From the NCBI RefSeq assembly GCF_022539665.2, contig NC_081336.1, positions 10,764,778 to 10,828,777 on the forward strand: a stretch of DNA of 64,000 nucleotides, in the 5' to 3' direction. Positions 9,648-20,517 of the stretch are shown here, one piece after another (the first letter of the stretch is position 1; each line of letters starts with the position of its first letter). The position numbers and the translations under genes were made by a program. The notes under the pieces are model-generated. The model made no database searches. It was given only the letters and a program-made list of their open reading frames with translations, and had not been told where the DNA came from. Source of the stretch: Daphnia carinata. Taxonomy: Eukaryota; Arthropoda; Branchiopoda; Diplostraca; Daphniidae.

Positions 9648-10955
9648 ATGGTTCCCTCATTTATGAATATCTTCACGTTCGTCACAGCATTAACAGGATC
9701 TTCCAGCAGAGAAGAACAACCTGAACAGTTGACACCAGAAAACAGGAGCGACTTGTTACAGGAATGTAACACGACGCATCCTTTACCCCAGAATACTTCA
9801 TCTAGTACTGATTGCCAAGCAGAGAAACCAGATGGAACTGCAAAGGGCGCCCAACAGTCGAAGCAATCACGATTCTTCGAGCGAATGAAACAGAAATTCG
9901 TCAAACCGGGATTTTTGAGAGAAGATAATACCATCAAGATCAAGTCTGTGCAGGTATGTCTGAACAAGCATAAAGTGGATATGGTGATTGACAAAGGCTG
10001 TGACGAGTCAATCATCAGTCTACAACAATGGCAACAAATAGGCGAGCCCAACTTAACGCCTTTTACGAAGTACAATTTGGTCAAGTCTAAGCGTACAGGG
10101 AAGTTCAAAGAGCACGTAAAATGGGAAGAGGTCGTTGGATTTTTCTACACCCACGTTGTATTACAAGACAAAACAACTGAAATCCCAATTTACGTGTGTG
10201 CAGGATATAAGGCTATGCCCAACTTCCTCGGTTGCAGACTCTTCCACGACCTCCATTTACATCAACAAAATGCGCATTTGATCAAAATAACACGCACAAC
10301 AGGAAAGGAAACGCCTCCCGAAACCCCGACAACAAAATCGGATGCCGAACCTAATACTACACTAAACTTGACCGGTGCTATGATCAATTACTTGACGTTA
10401 CTGATCGATATAGCAAAAGACAAGAATAAGAAAAATCGCGAAAAGTATGAAAAGTACATGTCACAGACCATAATGGCCATAATGGTAGCGTTCGAGATAA
10501 AAAGGGCCGCCTCCGGGAACAAATCTGAACCGCTTGTCATTGAATGCAACAGCATCGACAAGCTCAGGAAGACTTTTTCTAAGCTGGAAAAACTCTACGA
10601 AAATGACAAAAGGAGGTCCCGCGAAGTTATACGTGATGCAGAAGACGCGCTGGATGATCATAAAACAAAACTTGCGTCTGCATCATCGGAAGTAGAACGC
10701 GCGAAACTAACCGAACTTCTCCGGCGAAGAGAAAAAGCCCTGCAAGTGATTGTCGAAAACGAAAATATCGATTTTGAGAAGAAGATGGCAGAAGTGGCTT
10801 TCGCCAAAGAAATGTTTCCGGAGCCAAAGGCAGAAAAAAAGGGGAAGAAATTCTTCAAAAGACTCAAAACGATGTTTGGACATCGTTCTTCTAACGACCA
10901 AATGAAAGCAGAGGAAAGAAGGTCTAACAATGAATATGTTTTGATGCTTAGATAA
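9648..10955 (+). CDS. Retropepsin-like coiled-coil protein, 435 aa (copy A)
   Basis: A single-exon ORF from ATG at 9648 (context CAAAATGG). Residues 1-95 are polar and probably disordered. Residues 100-200 resemble a retroviral aspartic protease fold: VDMVIDKGCDESIIS holds the active-site position, but reads DKG (115-117) instead of DTG. A flap-like segment follows, and NFLGCRLF (192-199) sits where LLGRDW-type motifs occur. Residues about 300-395 are rich in E, K and R and should form a coiled coil. A basic FFKRLKTMF motif (402-410) echoes RFFERMKQKF (75-84). With the catalytic Thr replaced, protease activity is doubtful. It could be a domesticated gag-pro derivative or a retroelement remnant. 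The reading frame is open in all three copies, unlike its neighbours. Confidence 0.7.
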   Translation: MVPSFMNIFTFVTALTGSSSREEQPEQLTPENRSDLLQECNTTHPLPQNTSSSTDCQAEKPDGTAKGAQQSKQSRFFERMKQKFVKPGFLREDNTIKIKSVQVCLNKHKVDMVIDKGCDESIISLQQWQQIGEPNLTPFTKYNLVKSKRTGKFKEHVKWEEVVGFFYTHVVLQDKTTEIPIYVCAGYKAMPNFLGCRLFHDLHLHQQNAHLIKITRTTGKETPPETPTTKSDAEPNTTLNLTGAMINYLTLLIDIAKDKNKKNREKYEKYMSQTIMAIMVAFEIKRAASGNKSEPLVIECNSIDKLRKTFSKLEKLYENDKRRSREVIRDAEDALDDHKTKLASASSEVERAKLTELLRRREKALQVIVENENIDFEKKMAEVAFAKEMFPEPKAEKKGKKFFKRLKTMFGHRSSNDQMKAEERRSNNEYVLMLR

Positions 10956-11005
10956 TTCTGTGTGCTTTGGCTTTGTTTAAATTCGTAACGTTTGAAGGAA
11001 GGGGC

Positions 11006-11121
11006 AAAATTGAGTGAAGAGAGACGACAATGGCATAATTGGTTAAGAAATAACTATGCTGTTAAAGCGGAAAATTTTTTAATCGTTATGGCCATTGTCA
11101 CCTCTCTCCCTCCCCCAATTT
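11006..11121 (+). other. Imperfect hairpin in the 3' flank of the retropepsin-like ORF (copy A)
   Basis: About 40-base arms face each other around a loop of about 35 bases. The left arm contains GAGAGACGACAATGGC and the right arm GCCATTGTCACCTCTC. The outer ends AAATTG/CAATTT also pair. The arms have several mismatches and bulges. It lies 50 bp after the stop codon. Function unknown; a structured 3' UTR or a microRNA-like precursor are possible. Confidence 0.55.
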
Positions 11122-12648
11122 CATTCATTCATTCTCCCAATACCTTAATTTAAATGGGACGTGATTTGAACAAAGTCCACAGATTTTCTAAGCATGCTTA
11201 CATTTTCATAGTTATACCTCTCCAGCTTCTCTTTTCTTTCGATTTCTTTCACGAATTCTATGCTTGGTTACTACAGATTGCTTGTACTGTCGGCAATAAT
11301 TTGGATCTTAAAAATAAAGATGTTAAAAAAAAAAAATGCTCCAACGAATTCTAGTGTTTTAATACTTAGACAAGAGCTTCGATGGTCCTACCACGAAGGG
11401 CTACCAGTTAAAACAATGTGGCTTATGAAACACGATTTCAATTAGTTTTTTGGGAATAGCCTAAACAAAGAAAAATAATTGAATTATTTTTACAACTTCT
11501 CATTGCATTGACCTGGTGATCGTACCGTCATTCACGCTTCCTTCTTGCGCAAGAAAAAAAAAATTTAAGCGGCTTCCGATTTTTATACATTCACGCGTGA
11601 TTGCATTGGTTTAGAGTATTCTACCTGTGACTATACTAGATCAGTCAATAGGTACGTACAAGTTTTTAAAAATTGCAGAGGAAAACAACTCAATCGCACT
11701 AATAATTTTACAGTTAGTCATCGAATTCTCAGTTCCCCATATTTAATTTCACGAAATTCCGTTATCGTTACCAATCTCTATGTTTATACTTTGCTTGTTC
11801 TTCCTACTTCAAAGGCTTCTTCCTTTTTCCCACTTGAAAAGCCCTCGGAAAAGAAAATGGGAACAAGAAAAGTGATTTGGAACGATGGAACACGTCACGC
11901 CATAACGGTTGATGGCGTTATCATTGCAAAAAGGGGAAAAAAATGTCTACTTCAAACTGGAAATTTATCAATTTTTGTATCCTTATTCCGCTAGTAGATC
12001 AAAAGACTCGCGTGCGTCCTTCATTCAACGGTCAGAACGGTTCGCTTCTTTAAGTAACATTTTTTAGTCAATGACTAGCATAAAGCGTGTGGGTGGACGC
12101 ACTGACGAGCAAGACCATCTTTCGGTCGAATCGATAATATTTGAATGTGATCACCACAGCTGTTAAAAGCCTATTCATCCATTCCCGTACCATTCGCCAC
12201 AACACCACATAAAATGTAATGCATTTTTAAAATTCAATTTGGCTTAAGCTCAATTAAATTTAAACAAGATTTTGTCGCATGAATCGATTTTTCTCTTGTT
12301 CTGCTCGAATATCAAAAATTGGCTGAAAAAACGAAGCCAAAACGCTTTCCTGAAAATTATCGATTGGATTAAAAGCAGATCGTGCGACAGAGTATGGATT
12401 AGCCGGATATGATTTTCATAAAAATAGTTAAAGCCAGCCGGAAGAGACACGGAAAATATCGGGTATTGTTACAGATGTGGCAAGTGGTAGGGTGCTAGAT
12501 GAGATTCTCAAGTTTCTAAATTCAATTATCTAGTCTACACGATGGGCCTAATCTGTTCAGCCAGAGAACCCGGCATATGTTTCAGCGCGCATGCGGCGAA
12601 TAATGGCACAGTCTCGCGGTAATGGGATCGACACTGATTTGCACGTGA
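11122..12648. other. Intergenic stretch of the tandem unit
   Basis: There is no gene I can support. A 67-codon plus-strand frame at 11791-11994 (core TRKVIWNDGTRHAITVDG) is preserved in the copies at 21185 and 32175 (minus), but all of this DNA is near-identical, so that is not evidence of coding. I see no RNA gene or regulatory site. Confidence 0.4.
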
Positions 12649-13305
12649 CGGACTCGGCTGGAGATTCGGGCTGAGAAATAGTTAATCGTGGAAACTCACC
12701 GACATCCACGATATCCACGAATAAGTAAACGATGTTGTCCTCGTAGATATGGCATCCACTGTCGTGTCATCCCCGTCGGATTTGCCGTCACCTTTCTTGC
12801 ACTTTGGTAACATGAAGCACATGGTTGCTAAACCCTATAGAAGGAAAGAAATAATGCATCTTATTATTTACTTGTTAATAGTCATTTATTTATGGTCAAA
12901 ACTTACCACTGTAATTTGAACAGAGAACACGACGGCAGCCGTCATTTGGAAACCAATGTGGTCCACTAAAATGCCAGTCCCAGCGCGTGAAACAAAACGC
13001 CCAGCAGAGACGACCAAATACCAGCAACAAGCCCGTGAGTATTGGGATTATCCGGATAACCAGCATGTCTATTATCAAAATGCAAAAAAGAAATGAATAC
13101 TGGCACAGCAAATTGAATTTTTTAAATGTGGCTTACACAGCTTCTCTCATGGCATCAACGACCCCCGAAACTTGTTGCCCTGCAAACGCAACTCCACTTA
13201 GTGCCAATGCGATACCGACAACAGCTAGATTTCTAAAATAAAATCAAATAATGATACTAGTTAAACGGTTTGAATTTGAGAATTGAAATCAAAAGTACCG
13301 ATCAA
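12649..13305 (-). pseudogene. SLC18B1-like 3' fragment (last exons), unit 1
   Basis: A second, diverged copy of the end of the transporter gene inside the same unit. It includes the exon giving SGVAFAGQQVSGVVDAMREA, the HAGYPDNPNTHGLVAG exon and the terminal exon GLATMCFMLPKCKKGD. Relative to 6896-7540 it has lost nine bases around SSLSGAG and has an altered end (WISWMS in place of the VVDVG end). Similarity includes the first bases of the Vasa relic, so it was copied from the already fused transporter/Vasa arrangement. Confidence 0.85.
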
Positions 13306-13843
13306 AAGAAATGAATGAATTTAGTCTATTGCAAATTTGCTACGACATCTTTCGCGGGTGGCATAATAAAAAGAAAAAAAAGGAAAGAAAAATAAAATAA
13401 ATGTAAGTAAAATTTGTTGCCAATGAAAAAAATTTTTTAAATGGGATGGGAAGAAAAAAATCTAGATATTGAAATAAACCACAAAAAAAAACAAAAAAAA
13501 CAGAAAGACTAAGAACTTAATCTAATTAATTCAATGTGCGTTGGTTCGTACGATGTTTCGTCGACTGGATCATTCGCAACAACGTGACTTTTCTAATAAC
13601 TTATACATCTACTTACTAATGCCATCAACTTTCGTTTTTCAAAATACGGAATTACATGACATCACGTATTTTACCGCCTGCTCCCTCCGAGACTCTTACG
13701 GCGCTATACACCATTTTTATTAAAATCTTTTGGTTATGGGGAACTTACTGAACAATGAGTCGTGTAATTTATTGTTTCCAATCTATTTTACAAAAGCCAA
13801 GCCACTACCTGTATGCACCATCATTGACGAGAGCGGTAGGTTG
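13306..13843. other. Unit junction, A-rich
   Basis: No gene. A-rich runs at 13368-13400 and 13425-13500 flank the point (about 13430) where unit 2 begins. Confidence 0.5.
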
Positions 13844-15343
13844 TCAGGGTAGGCTGAATCTTTCCATAAGTTTACCCTGTTCCGTGAGATTTTTTCTAAC
13901 TTTTGTCCTCATATAATAGATGGGGCAATCTCGGCTAAATGTGGCAAACGATTAGTATTAAGTATGTAACATGATTAGGATATCACTCAAACTATTTACT
14001 TGCAACAAAGAATCTCTTCGTTGAGACTCCCTGGCACCGTTGACATTCTGTCCATAAACGATTAAACTTCTCTTCGAGAGCATAAAGTTGGCCAATTTCC
14101 CTCTGGTAGAACTCCGATTCTTTCGGCTTGCAAAATCTGTTTAAATTGGAACAGCAATTTTAACAAACATCGCCGAGATAGGCAGAAATTAGACTTACTT
14201 GCATACAGCACTATCGTCTGGAAGGACGGTTTTGCATCCAACACAGGTGGATTTGCGTGTGGTAAAGCTAGCCAATCCACCAATTTTTGAAGTAACAAAT
14301 GAAGGCGTCCGGGTATGGTAACCATCTACAATACGGAATACAAACCGTTCAATTATGTCAAGCAAATAAAGGCGATAAGTCCGTGTTTACGTAGCAACAA
14401 TGATTCCGCTTTAGATCCAAGTATGGGTTCCAAAATCCGAACAAGGGGTTTTGAAAGCTGATTTTCCAAATGGTATGGGGCATCAATAGGTACGCTGTAT
14501 TCCATTACAAAAATAGGGTTTTCCGTCTAAAAAAGACGTATGAAAACTTAATAGTTCATGAGAAATTTGAAATCCAAAGACGAACCTTGAGGTAAGCTGG
14601 TGTACTTTTAGCGGCTGCGATAATGACATACGGAACTCGATCCCCTAATTTTGGGGTTGTACCAGCATCTCGCTTACGCATCTTGTGAGCTAGTTCCACA
14701 TGTGCCTGTTTACTGGCGTAGTCTTTATCTGTTTTAGTCAGCTCCTTTTTAATAAAAGAAAGCAAACGGATAAAATCACAGTATTCCAAAACATAGTTAC
14801 GCTCTACCTTGGTAATCATCAGAAGTGAGATATCGACTTTGTTGCGCAGCAAGTCGAAAATAGATTGTTTGGCGTATTCTAGTGCTCCATCCGGATCTCT
14901 AAGAGAAAATATCAAAACCTCAAACTTTGAATACTAAAACTGATGACTTTTTGTTTACCGATCAATCAAACTTTTCTGCAGACCAGCTATTGATAAGATT
15001 GGCAACGAGTTGACAATTATCACGACGAACAGTTTCTAAACCCTTACAATCCATTTTGTCAAACTTTTCAGGTTTGGTCCAATACAATCCTGGATACCTG
15101 TGAAGACAGAAACAGACAGTGCAACTGGTATCTCATCTAACAAGTCTTTATAAATCAGAACCGTAATTACCTCTTTTCGTTGATCAATAAATAGGGGTAA
15201 TAGACTTTTTCGAATTCCAAATTAATGGGTTTGACAAATTTTGCCGACACAAATGCGGCAGCTTCTCGGCCTAATTCCATGGCTTCGGCCACCGTGGGTA
15301 CACCGAATTTCACCATTACGGAATCTGTGTTACCATAGATTAC
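13844..15343 (-). pseudogene. POLD1: DNA polymerase delta C-terminal relic (copy B)
   Basis: Same exon series as copy A, from motif C YGNTDSVM to the CysB module and terminal TGA. It shares the Asp-to-Asn change in motif C and the one-base insertion in the LINSC-LQK exon. The 119-bp duplication is absent. The exon containing MITK runs through a 63-base intron-like insert in frame into [10 protein letters not shown]. Confidence 0.87.
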
Positions 15344-15354
15344 CTGACGTGACA

Positions 15355-16280
15355 CTAATTGAGAAAATCCTCGAGTCGCCCCGCGGTCGCGACAAGAGTA
15401 TTGCACCCAGCTTGAAGATTTGACCGATGATGGCTCGTGACAGTTCCTTGATATATGACAGATTTTAAAACCGAATTGTAGGAGAATTTACACGCCCCGC
15501 GGTGAATTTGAATCGAAAATTCACGAGTGCGTGCGACAATTACAACTTCTGGCTTTTGAACCATGGCGGGGATGCACCAGAAACACCTTGTTCTAACAAT
15601 ATGTTCATAAACGGTACCAAGTACGCCGCCTATATGAAAAAATGTGAAATTTTAGATGACTTAATCAACGAATGTCACGAAGGGTTTCTTGAGTATCTTA
15701 AATGCAATTGGACCTTTTCGTAGTCGCAATCACAGACGTGCCCACTCAAAATTACTTTTACCTCAACTTACCCAGTTCATATCGACCCATTCGAATCAAG
15801 TTAGTACGAAGGCATCAAGGTTTCAAAATTACACAGCGTTCATTAATTGGATTACCGTTTTGCCGGAGCCCGTGACAGCACAAGTAATCAAATCTCTTTT
15901 GGCAAGAATATCTGCAACTGAAGCTTTCTGTATAGGTGTTGATTTTATGTAGCCAGCAATCTTAATGTTTTGAAGTAGTAGTAGGCGCAGGCCGGCTTCT
16001 TCGAATGATGTTATTTATCGAGGTACATCTTTTTCTGTAACCTAAAGCAAATCCAAATAGATATTTTCAAAACATAAACTACTGTTTCGAAAAATGGTTT
16101 ACCTGGAGGACGACTTTATCAAAATTGTTAAAGTGTTCCCCACAGACGATCCCCTTAAACAGTTCCTTTTCATCGCATGTCACAGCTTCTGGAATGTATT
16201 GTTCACGCAGCTTTCCGTCGATTCATCAATAGATTCGGGCAGCATTTCGAGGTGTGGCCGGACTCGGCTGGAGATTCGGG
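15355..16280 (-). pseudogene. Vasa-like DEAD-box relic (copy B)
   Basis: Same fragment and same lesions as copy A: Q motif TPIQK, GSGKT, altered motifs Ia and Ib, no DEAD box. It is fused upstream to transporter copy B and downstream to Pol delta copy B. Confidence 0.82.
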
Positions 16281-16295
16281 CTGAGAAATAGTTAA

Positions 16296-18344
16296 TCATG
16301 GAAACTCACCGACATCCACGACGGAATAAGTAAACGATGTTGTCCTCGTAGATATGGCATCCACTGTCATGTCATCCCCGTCGGATTTGCCGTCCCCTTT
16401 CTTGCATTTTGGTAACATGAAGCAAATGGTTGCTAGTCCCTATAGAAGGAAATAAACAATACATCTAATTATTTGTTAATAGTCATTTTTGCATAAAACT
16501 TAACACTTAACACTGTAATTTGGACAGAGAAGACGACGACAGCCGTCATTTGGAAACCAAATGTGGTCCACTAAAATGCCAGTCCCAGCGCGTGAAACAA
16601 AACGCCCAGCACCACTAAGAGACGACCATATACCGGCAACAAGCCCGTGAGTACTGGGATTATCCGGATAACCAGCATGTCTATTATCAAAACGAAAAAA
16701 AAAAAGAAATTAATACTGGTACAGTAAATTGATTTTTTTAAATGTGGCTTACATAGCTTCTCTCATGGCATCAACGACCCCCGAAACTTGTTGCCCTGCA
16801 AACGCAACTCCACTTTGTGCCAATGCGATACCGACAACAGCTAGATTTCTAAAATAAAATCAAATAATGATACTAGTTAAACGGTTTGAATTTGAGAATT
16901 GAAATCAAAAGTACCGATCAATAGGAACGAAGGGAAAACGCCCCAGCAAAAATATGGACAAGGCTCCGATCATGGTACTGGAAAAAAGGCAGAGCTTCAC
17001 AGGTCCTCGGCGATCGCACAAGTATCCCCAAATAGGGGGCTGGCTATACTGTTGGCACCGTCTTTCAGTCCGAAAAAGATACCCACGTAAAATGGTGTCA
17101 AGTCAAACTGCAAACAAAACATAAAATGATTCTAAAGAAATTAATAATAACGCCAAGACGGAAAACATACCGTACGCAACACTTGCGGTTCAAAGTTGAT
17201 CGAGAGGAACCCGTTCGACATGTCGATACGATGAACGTGAAGAACGGGATCCAAATGGATGGAATACACAAAATAGCCAATGGCGATTGAGTTTTAGTTT
17301 ATCCCTCGTCATACTGTGACACTAAAATGTTGAGAAACGAGATGAGAAGGCTGGTGACGTACAATATTTTGAACTAACTTACCGTCATAATCGGCGAGAA
17401 AGGGTAATGCAATAAAGGCCATAATAGTTTGAATTCCTCCCATGAGGATAAAGGTAGTCTTAAAACCACCTACTTCATGCAATGCACCACCGACTATAGG
17501 ACTAGCAAACTGGGCAATGTTCATCATGGTTCTTGTAAGATTTTAAAATTAGAACAATGGTAGAAATTGAACAGCGAACGCTAAACCTGCATTAGTGAAT
17601 CTTACAAAGATTTTGGCAACGGAATTGGGAAACTCCACAGCAGTGTACGTAAACGTCGCCGTAATTGTTCCAGCGTTTCCGGCAGCGTGAATGACGCGGA
17701 TCAATATAGATATTACGACGAATGAACCCCCGGGAGGGAAATACTCTAAAAAGCTTTTAAAGTTTACTGATTAAAACCCAGCTTTTGCGTTTTTTTTGTG
17801 TAATTTACTACTCACCCCGATAATAAGCAGCAAATACCTCCAATGAAAACTCCAGAAACAAAGGTGAACCGAACGCCACTAACTTTTAGCTGAAAGAAAG
17901 ATGAAGATGCAAATTACACGTTTATGGAACAAATTTGGGGTAATATTTACGTTTTTCCAATAAAAGGAGTGTGACAAGAAACGATGTCAGGCAGTTGGTA
18001 CCAATAATAAATCCATAAATGGATACTGTGGCACCCTTCATCTTCAGCCTAGAGATTAAAGCAAACATTTAGATTTCACATTACATATGATCTTATTTCA
18101 CAGATACTTACAATTTAGGGAAAGAACGGGGGGGAAAGGCAAATGATGATGTGAGAGTTGCTAATGAGAGAACAACCAATAGAAGCCATTGTCTGGGTGT
18201 CAGTTTTTTCTTCTCTGTTTTATCAACCTCTCCAAAACGCCTATATTTTTTCTTCTTAAGCCCTCCACAACCTCCATTACAACTGTCAGATGATGCTGTT
18301 GACAGGCATCTATCTTTTTTCACAGTATCCTCCTTTGTGCTCAA
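16296..18344 (-). pseudogene. SLC18B1-like transporter (copy B, exons 1-2 in frame)
   Basis: Same exon set as copy A. One extra base in exon 2 (near 18040) makes the spliced exon 1/exon 2 frame continuous: the exon 1 end FPKL continues as LKMKGATVSIYG. A TTGTAAGTAT donor and CTCTAG acceptor are visible. Exon 2 to exon 3 still does not join in frame with the visible sites, exon 6 carries the same stop as copy A, and the ASPIWG exon has one extra base in a G run near 17035. It is the least damaged at its 5' end, but is probably still a pseudogene. Confidence 0.7.
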
Positions 18345-19043
18345 CTCCTTTTCGTTCGAGTAATAAGTGTTGATTCAATCTTTTCAGTCGTTTTTGCACC
18401 TGATCATGCCAAAGCACTGGTGATGTTTCAGCCATCGAAACTGACCTATTCTTTTGCTGTCTTTCTGGATAGGGTGGGTATGGCAAACATGGCTTAGCCA
18501 AGGTTGTGAACGATCCAACATACCCATTCTTCAAACAGCTCGTGGTATCTTACTTCTCCTTAGCTATAAATAAAAATAGCAATAGTAGTCAAATTTCTTT
18601 GGCATGCTAAAGAGCAAGACTCAAGCACATAACAACGTAGGTCTGCGTCGAGGTGCAAACGAAAAACACGAGTTGGCTAAGGCGGGACGGTATATCGTGG
18701 AAATGATAGCGGAAACAGTAATAACCACCAGGGTATATGTCCTATAGACGGCATGCATGTGAATTCAGAAGATTCCAAAACTGAGATAGTTTTTCACGAA
18801 ATAAAAATACTTTTTAGAGTTTTTTACAGTTATTTGTGTTGAACATTACGGGAAAAATTCTAATTCATTTAATTTCCTTCACACAATTCAAATTACCTTA
18901 TCTTATTAACATTTTTTTTTGAAAAAAACATCAGAGTTTGAGCAGTGATGGGTTCTGTCTTCCGTCGAAAAATGCCATAAAGCGAGACAGCGAGCGGTGT
19001 TTTTCAAGCACCCGAAGTAAATCGAAATATTCAAAATGGTTCT
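18345..19043. promoter_or_regulatory. Divergent upstream region, unit 2
   Basis: Equivalent of 8967-9647. It has a longer T run near 18912 and a short duplication just before the downstream ORF. The ATG used in copy A now opens a 3-codon frame (ATG GTT CTA TGA at 19036), so translation of the main ORF would start at 19044. No promoter motif is recognised. Confidence 0.35.
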
Positions 19044-20351
19044 ATGAATATCTCATTTATGAATATCTTCACGTTCGTCACAGCATTAACAGGATCTTCC
19101 AGCAGAGAAGAACAACCTGAACAGTTGACACCAGAAAACAGGAGCGACTTGTTACAGGAATGTAACACGACGCATCCTTTACCCCAGAATACTTCATCTA
19201 GTACTGATTGCCAAGCAGAGAAACCAGATGGAACTGCAAAGGGCGCCCAACAGTCGAAGCAATCACGATTCTTCGAGCGAATGAAACAGAAATTCGTCAA
19301 ACCGGGATTTTTGAGAGAAGATAATACCATCAAGATCAAGTCTGTGCAGGTATGTCTGAACAAGCATAAAGTGGATATGGTGATTGACAAAGGCTGTGAC
19401 GAGTCAATCATCAGTCTACAACAATGGCAACAAATAGGCGAGCCCAACTTAACGCCTTTTACGAAGTACAATTTGGTCAAGTCTAAGCGTACAGGGAAGT
19501 TCAAAGAGCACGTAAAATGGGAAGAGGTCGTTGGATTTTTCTACACCCACGTTGTATTACAAGACAAAACAACTGAAATCCCAATTTACGTGTGTGCAGG
19601 ATATAAGGCTATGCCCAACTTCCTCGGTTGCAGACTCTTCCACGACCTCCATTTACATCAACAAAATGCGCATTTGATCAAAATAACACGCACAACAGGA
19701 AAGGAAACGCCTCCCGAAACCCCGACAACAAAATCGGATGCCGAACCTAATACTACACTAAACTTGACCGGTGCTATGATCAATTACTTGACGTTACTGA
19801 TCGATATAGCAAAAGACAAGAATAAGAAAAATCGCGAAAAGTATGAAAAGTACATGTCACAGACCATAATGGCCATAATGGTAGCGTTCGAGATAAAAAG
19901 GGCCGCCTCCGGGAACAAATCTGAACCGCTTGTCATTGAATGCAACAGCATCGACAAGCTCAGGAAGACTTTTTCTAAGCTGGAAAAACTCTACGAAAAT
20001 GACAAAAGGAGGTCCCGCGAAGTTATACGTGATGCAGAAGACGCGCTGGATGATCATAAAACAAAACTTGCGTCTGCATCATCGGAAGTAGAACGCGCGA
20101 AACTAACCGAACTTCTCCGGCGAAGAGAAAAAGCCCTGCAAGTGATTGTCGAAAACGAAAATATCGATTTTGAGAAGAAGATGGCAGAAGTGGCTTTCGC
20201 CAAAGAAATGTTTCCGGAGCCAAAGGCAGAAAAAAAGGGGAAGAAATTCTTCAAAAGACTCAAAACGATGTTTGGACATCGTTCTTCTAACGACCAAATG
20301 AAAGCAGAGGAAAGAAGGTCTAACAATGAATATGTTTTGATGCTTAGATAA
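19044..20351 (+). CDS. Retropepsin-like coiled-coil protein, 435 aa (copy B)
   Basis: Identical to copy A as translated except at the extreme N terminus (MNISF in place of MVPSF), caused by a local duplication at the start. The DKG active-site variant, FLGCRLF, coiled coil and C-terminal basic FFKRLKTMF motif are all retained. The upstream 3-codon mini-ORF in this copy could reduce its translation. Confidence 0.7.
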   Translation: MNISFMNIFTFVTALTGSSSREEQPEQLTPENRSDLLQECNTTHPLPQNTSSSTDCQAEKPDGTAKGAQQSKQSRFFERMKQKFVKPGFLREDNTIKIKSVQVCLNKHKVDMVIDKGCDESIISLQQWQQIGEPNLTPFTKYNLVKSKRTGKFKEHVKWEEVVGFFYTHVVLQDKTTEIPIYVCAGYKAMPNFLGCRLFHDLHLHQQNAHLIKITRTTGKETPPETPTTKSDAEPNTTLNLTGAMINYLTLLIDIAKDKNKKNREKYEKYMSQTIMAIMVAFEIKRAASGNKSEPLVIECNSIDKLRKTFSKLEKLYENDKRRSREVIRDAEDALDDHKTKLASASSEVERAKLTELLRRREKALQVIVENENIDFEKKMAEVAFAKEMFPEPKAEKKGKKFFKRLKTMFGHRSSNDQMKAEERRSNNEYVLMLR

Positions 20352-20401
20352 TTCTGTGTGCTTTGGCTTTGTTTAAATTCGTAACGTTTGAAGGAAGGGG
20401 C

Positions 20402-20517
20402 AAAATTGAGTGAAGAGAGACGACAATGGCATAATTGGTTAAGAAATAACTATGCTGTTAAAGCGGAAAATTTTTTAATCGTTATGGCCATTGTCACCTC
20501 TCTCCCTCCCCCAATTT
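20402..20517 (+). other. 3'-flank hairpin (copy B)
   Basis: Same imperfect inverted repeat as at 11006-11121, 50 bp after the stop codon. Confidence 0.55.

Larger units (their letters stand above)
3945..13430. repeat. Tandem amplification unit 1 (about 9.49 kb)
   Basis: Unit order is Pol delta relic, Vasa relic, SLC18B1-like gene (all minus), retropepsin-like ORF (plus), 3'-UTR hairpin, then an SLC18B1 3' fragment (minus). Equivalent ORFs recur about 9488 bp (left end) or 9369 bp (after the local duplication) downstream in unit 2. The junctions lie in A/T homopolymer runs. Confidence 0.93.

Noticed and set aside
11791-11994. 67-codon ORF (TRKVIWNDGTRHAITVDG) considered as a small gene
   Set aside because: Conserved only within near-identical repeat copies; no family recognised and no other coding evidence.
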